In this document: piece by piece, positions 63,127-64,000 of the stretch | How positions within the stretch are numbered: the stretch's first letter is position 1 | Layout of the letters: each line of letters begins with the position of its first letter | Source: Gracilibacillus caseinilyticus | GTDB lineage: Bacteria > Bacillota > Bacilli > Bacillales > Amphibacillaceae | Length of the DNA: 64,000 bases | Assembly (NCBI RefSeq): GCF_022919115.1 | Contig: NZ_CP095072.1 | Location: 4,216,001 to 4,280,000, forward strand | Direction: 5' to 3' | Notes under the pieces: generated by a model | What the model saw: only the letters and a program-made list of their open reading frames with translations | Databases searched by the model: none | Told to the model about the DNA's origin: nothing | Position numbers and translations under genes: made by a program

Positions 63127-64000
63127 TTATTTTCTAAACTCCATCAACCCATTATTTAATGACCTTGTTTGCTGGTAGACTTGTTTGTACAAGGCAAACA
63201 GTCTCTGGTATTTCTCCACATTTTCAGGGATTGGCTGATAGGTTTCAGCATCTTCCAATAGTGTATCAGCGCACTCCTTAAGTGACGAGAACCAGCCTGA
63301 GCCATAAGCTGCTAACATAGCTGCACCCATTCCAGGGCCTTGTTCACTTTTTTGTTTTACAATATTGGCATTAAAAATATCCGCTTGCATTTGCAGCCAA
63401 TCGGTATTCTTAGCGCCACCACCGATCGAATAAATCGTATCAATCTGTTTTCCGTTCTCTCTGAATATAGCAATCGATTCATTTAAAGAAAACGTGATAC
63501 CCTCCAATACTGAACGAGCAAAGTCCTTCAATGTATGTGAACTGTCCATGCCGATAAAGCTGCTGCGAATTTGAGAATCGGCATGTGGTGTTCTTTCCCC
63601 TGCAATATAAGGGGTGAACAGCAAACCATTAGCACCCGGTGGAACGTCTCCAACACCTGCTAGCAATTCATCAAACGATTGCTCCTCTGCAAATGTTTTC
63701 TTGAACCAGTTTAGACTGTGACCAGCTGCTAATGTAACACCCATGGCATAATAAGCATCTTGTTCCCCGTGGTTAAAATAGTGTACTTTTCCTTGGTAGT
63801 CTTTATCACCGGTAGGCTCATAAGACAGGACAACACCTGACGTCCCGATACTTGCAAATGTTTTTCCTTCTGACAGAATTCCAGAACCGATAGCACCACA
63901 GGCATTATCCGCTCCACCTGCAAATACATTGGTTTCTGATGAAAGTCCAGTTGCTTCTACTATTTCAGAAGTTATTTTTCCAACATTTTTATGCGAGTCT
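63127..64000 (-). CDS. xylB: Xylulokinase, 5' end outside window
   Basis: Phosphorylates D-xylulose to xylulose 5-phosphate. The C-terminal 290 residues (of about 500) of an FGGY-family kinase in one open frame to the right edge: phosphate-binding TFASIGTSGVVLSY, YIAGERTPHADS (xylulokinase-typical), adenosine motif SIGGGAKNTDWLQMQADI. Xylulokinase rather than glycerol or gluconate kinase because of GERTPH and QADIFN; the N-terminal substrate residues are outside the window. Fits xylose released by GH31 and Rex. Confidence 0.92.
   Translation of the reverse strand, partial: DSHKNVGKITSEIVEATGLSSETNVFAGGADNACGAIGSGILSEGKTFASIGTSGVVLSYEPTGDKDYQGKVHYFNHGEQDAYYAMGVTLAAGHSLNWFKKTFAEEQSFDELLAGVGDVPPGANGLLFTPYIAGERTPHADSQIRSSFIGMDSSHTLKDFARSVLEGITFSLNESIAIFRENGKQIDTIYSIGGGAKNTDWLQMQADIFNANIVKQKSEQGPGMGAAMLAAYGSGWFSSLKECADTLLEDAETYQPIPENVEKYQRLFALYKQVYQQTRSLNNGLMEFRK

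Noticed and set aside
63729..63929. Separate 66-codon frame near the right edge
   Set aside because: It is another reading frame of xylB; the kinase frame is open through to position 64000, so there is no frameshift.

Overview
The window looks like a chromosomal segment of a low-GC, endospore-former-type Firmicute, probably a halophilic or alkaliphilic Bacillaceae (Gracilibacillus / Paraliobacillus / Amphibacillus kind). The reasons are the strong AGGAGG ribosome sites, catabolite (cre-like) operators, YesLMN-type sensor modules, a YvrJ/SigO-type small operon, a SwrC-like RND pump and an exo-oligoxylanase (Rex) very close to the Bacillus halodurans enzyme. This assignment is inference; there is no rRNA or other marker gene here.

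Layout. 1-12.1 kb: an operon read leftwards (binding protein, two permeases, GH42 beta-galactosidase, GH31 alpha-xylosidase cut by the window edge), preceded by a second importer operon (two permeases, binding protein, ROK sugar kinase). 12.3-30.9 kb: an accessory interval with a bile-acid/sodium symporter family protein, a broken bacteriocin-like module, a split sigma-factor operon (SigO-like + YvrJ + RsoA-like with an amber codon), two paralogous unknown proteins, a hydrolase followed by a truncated heme A synthase, a SwrC-like RND pump with a TetR regulator, a hydrolase pseudogene, oligopeptidase PepF and a TSUP permease with a premature stop. 30.9-43 kb: one long leftward operon (GH3, GH95, GH1, YesM, YesN, YesL, DUF4340). 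43.3-52 kb: importer + Nif3-like protein + YesL-like protein + GH2. 52.3-61 kb: a third LplABC-type importer and a second YesL-YesN-YesM operon. 61-64 kb: Rex (GH8) and xylulokinase XylB (cut by the edge).

How it works together. GH31 alpha-xylosidase, GH42 and GH2 beta-galactosidases, a GH95 (fucosidase family) enzyme and GH3/GH1 beta-glucosidases are the set needed to strip and depolymerise xyloglucan oligosaccharides; Rex and XylB feed xylose units into the pentose phosphate route. Four ABC importers lack their own ATPase and probably share an MsmX-type ATPase encoded elsewhere. A ROK kinase without the usual Cys cluster plus a GH1 enzyme with the phosphate-binding Ser-Lys-Tyr triad suggests a non-PTS phospho-beta-glucoside branch.

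The most unusual items are: (1) a secreted bacteriocin-like gene whose body is inverted between its signal peptide and the downstream small membrane protein; (2) the SigO/RsoA-like split sigma operon next to two copies of an unknown protein family; (3) four copies of a 0.16-0.58 kb element with about 22-nt terminal inverted repeats and exchanged internal modules; (4) an identical operator just downstream of the -10 boxes of the GH42 importer operon and of the second YesLMN operon. Several genes carry single lesions (frameshift or stop); sequencing errors cannot be excluded from sequence alone.
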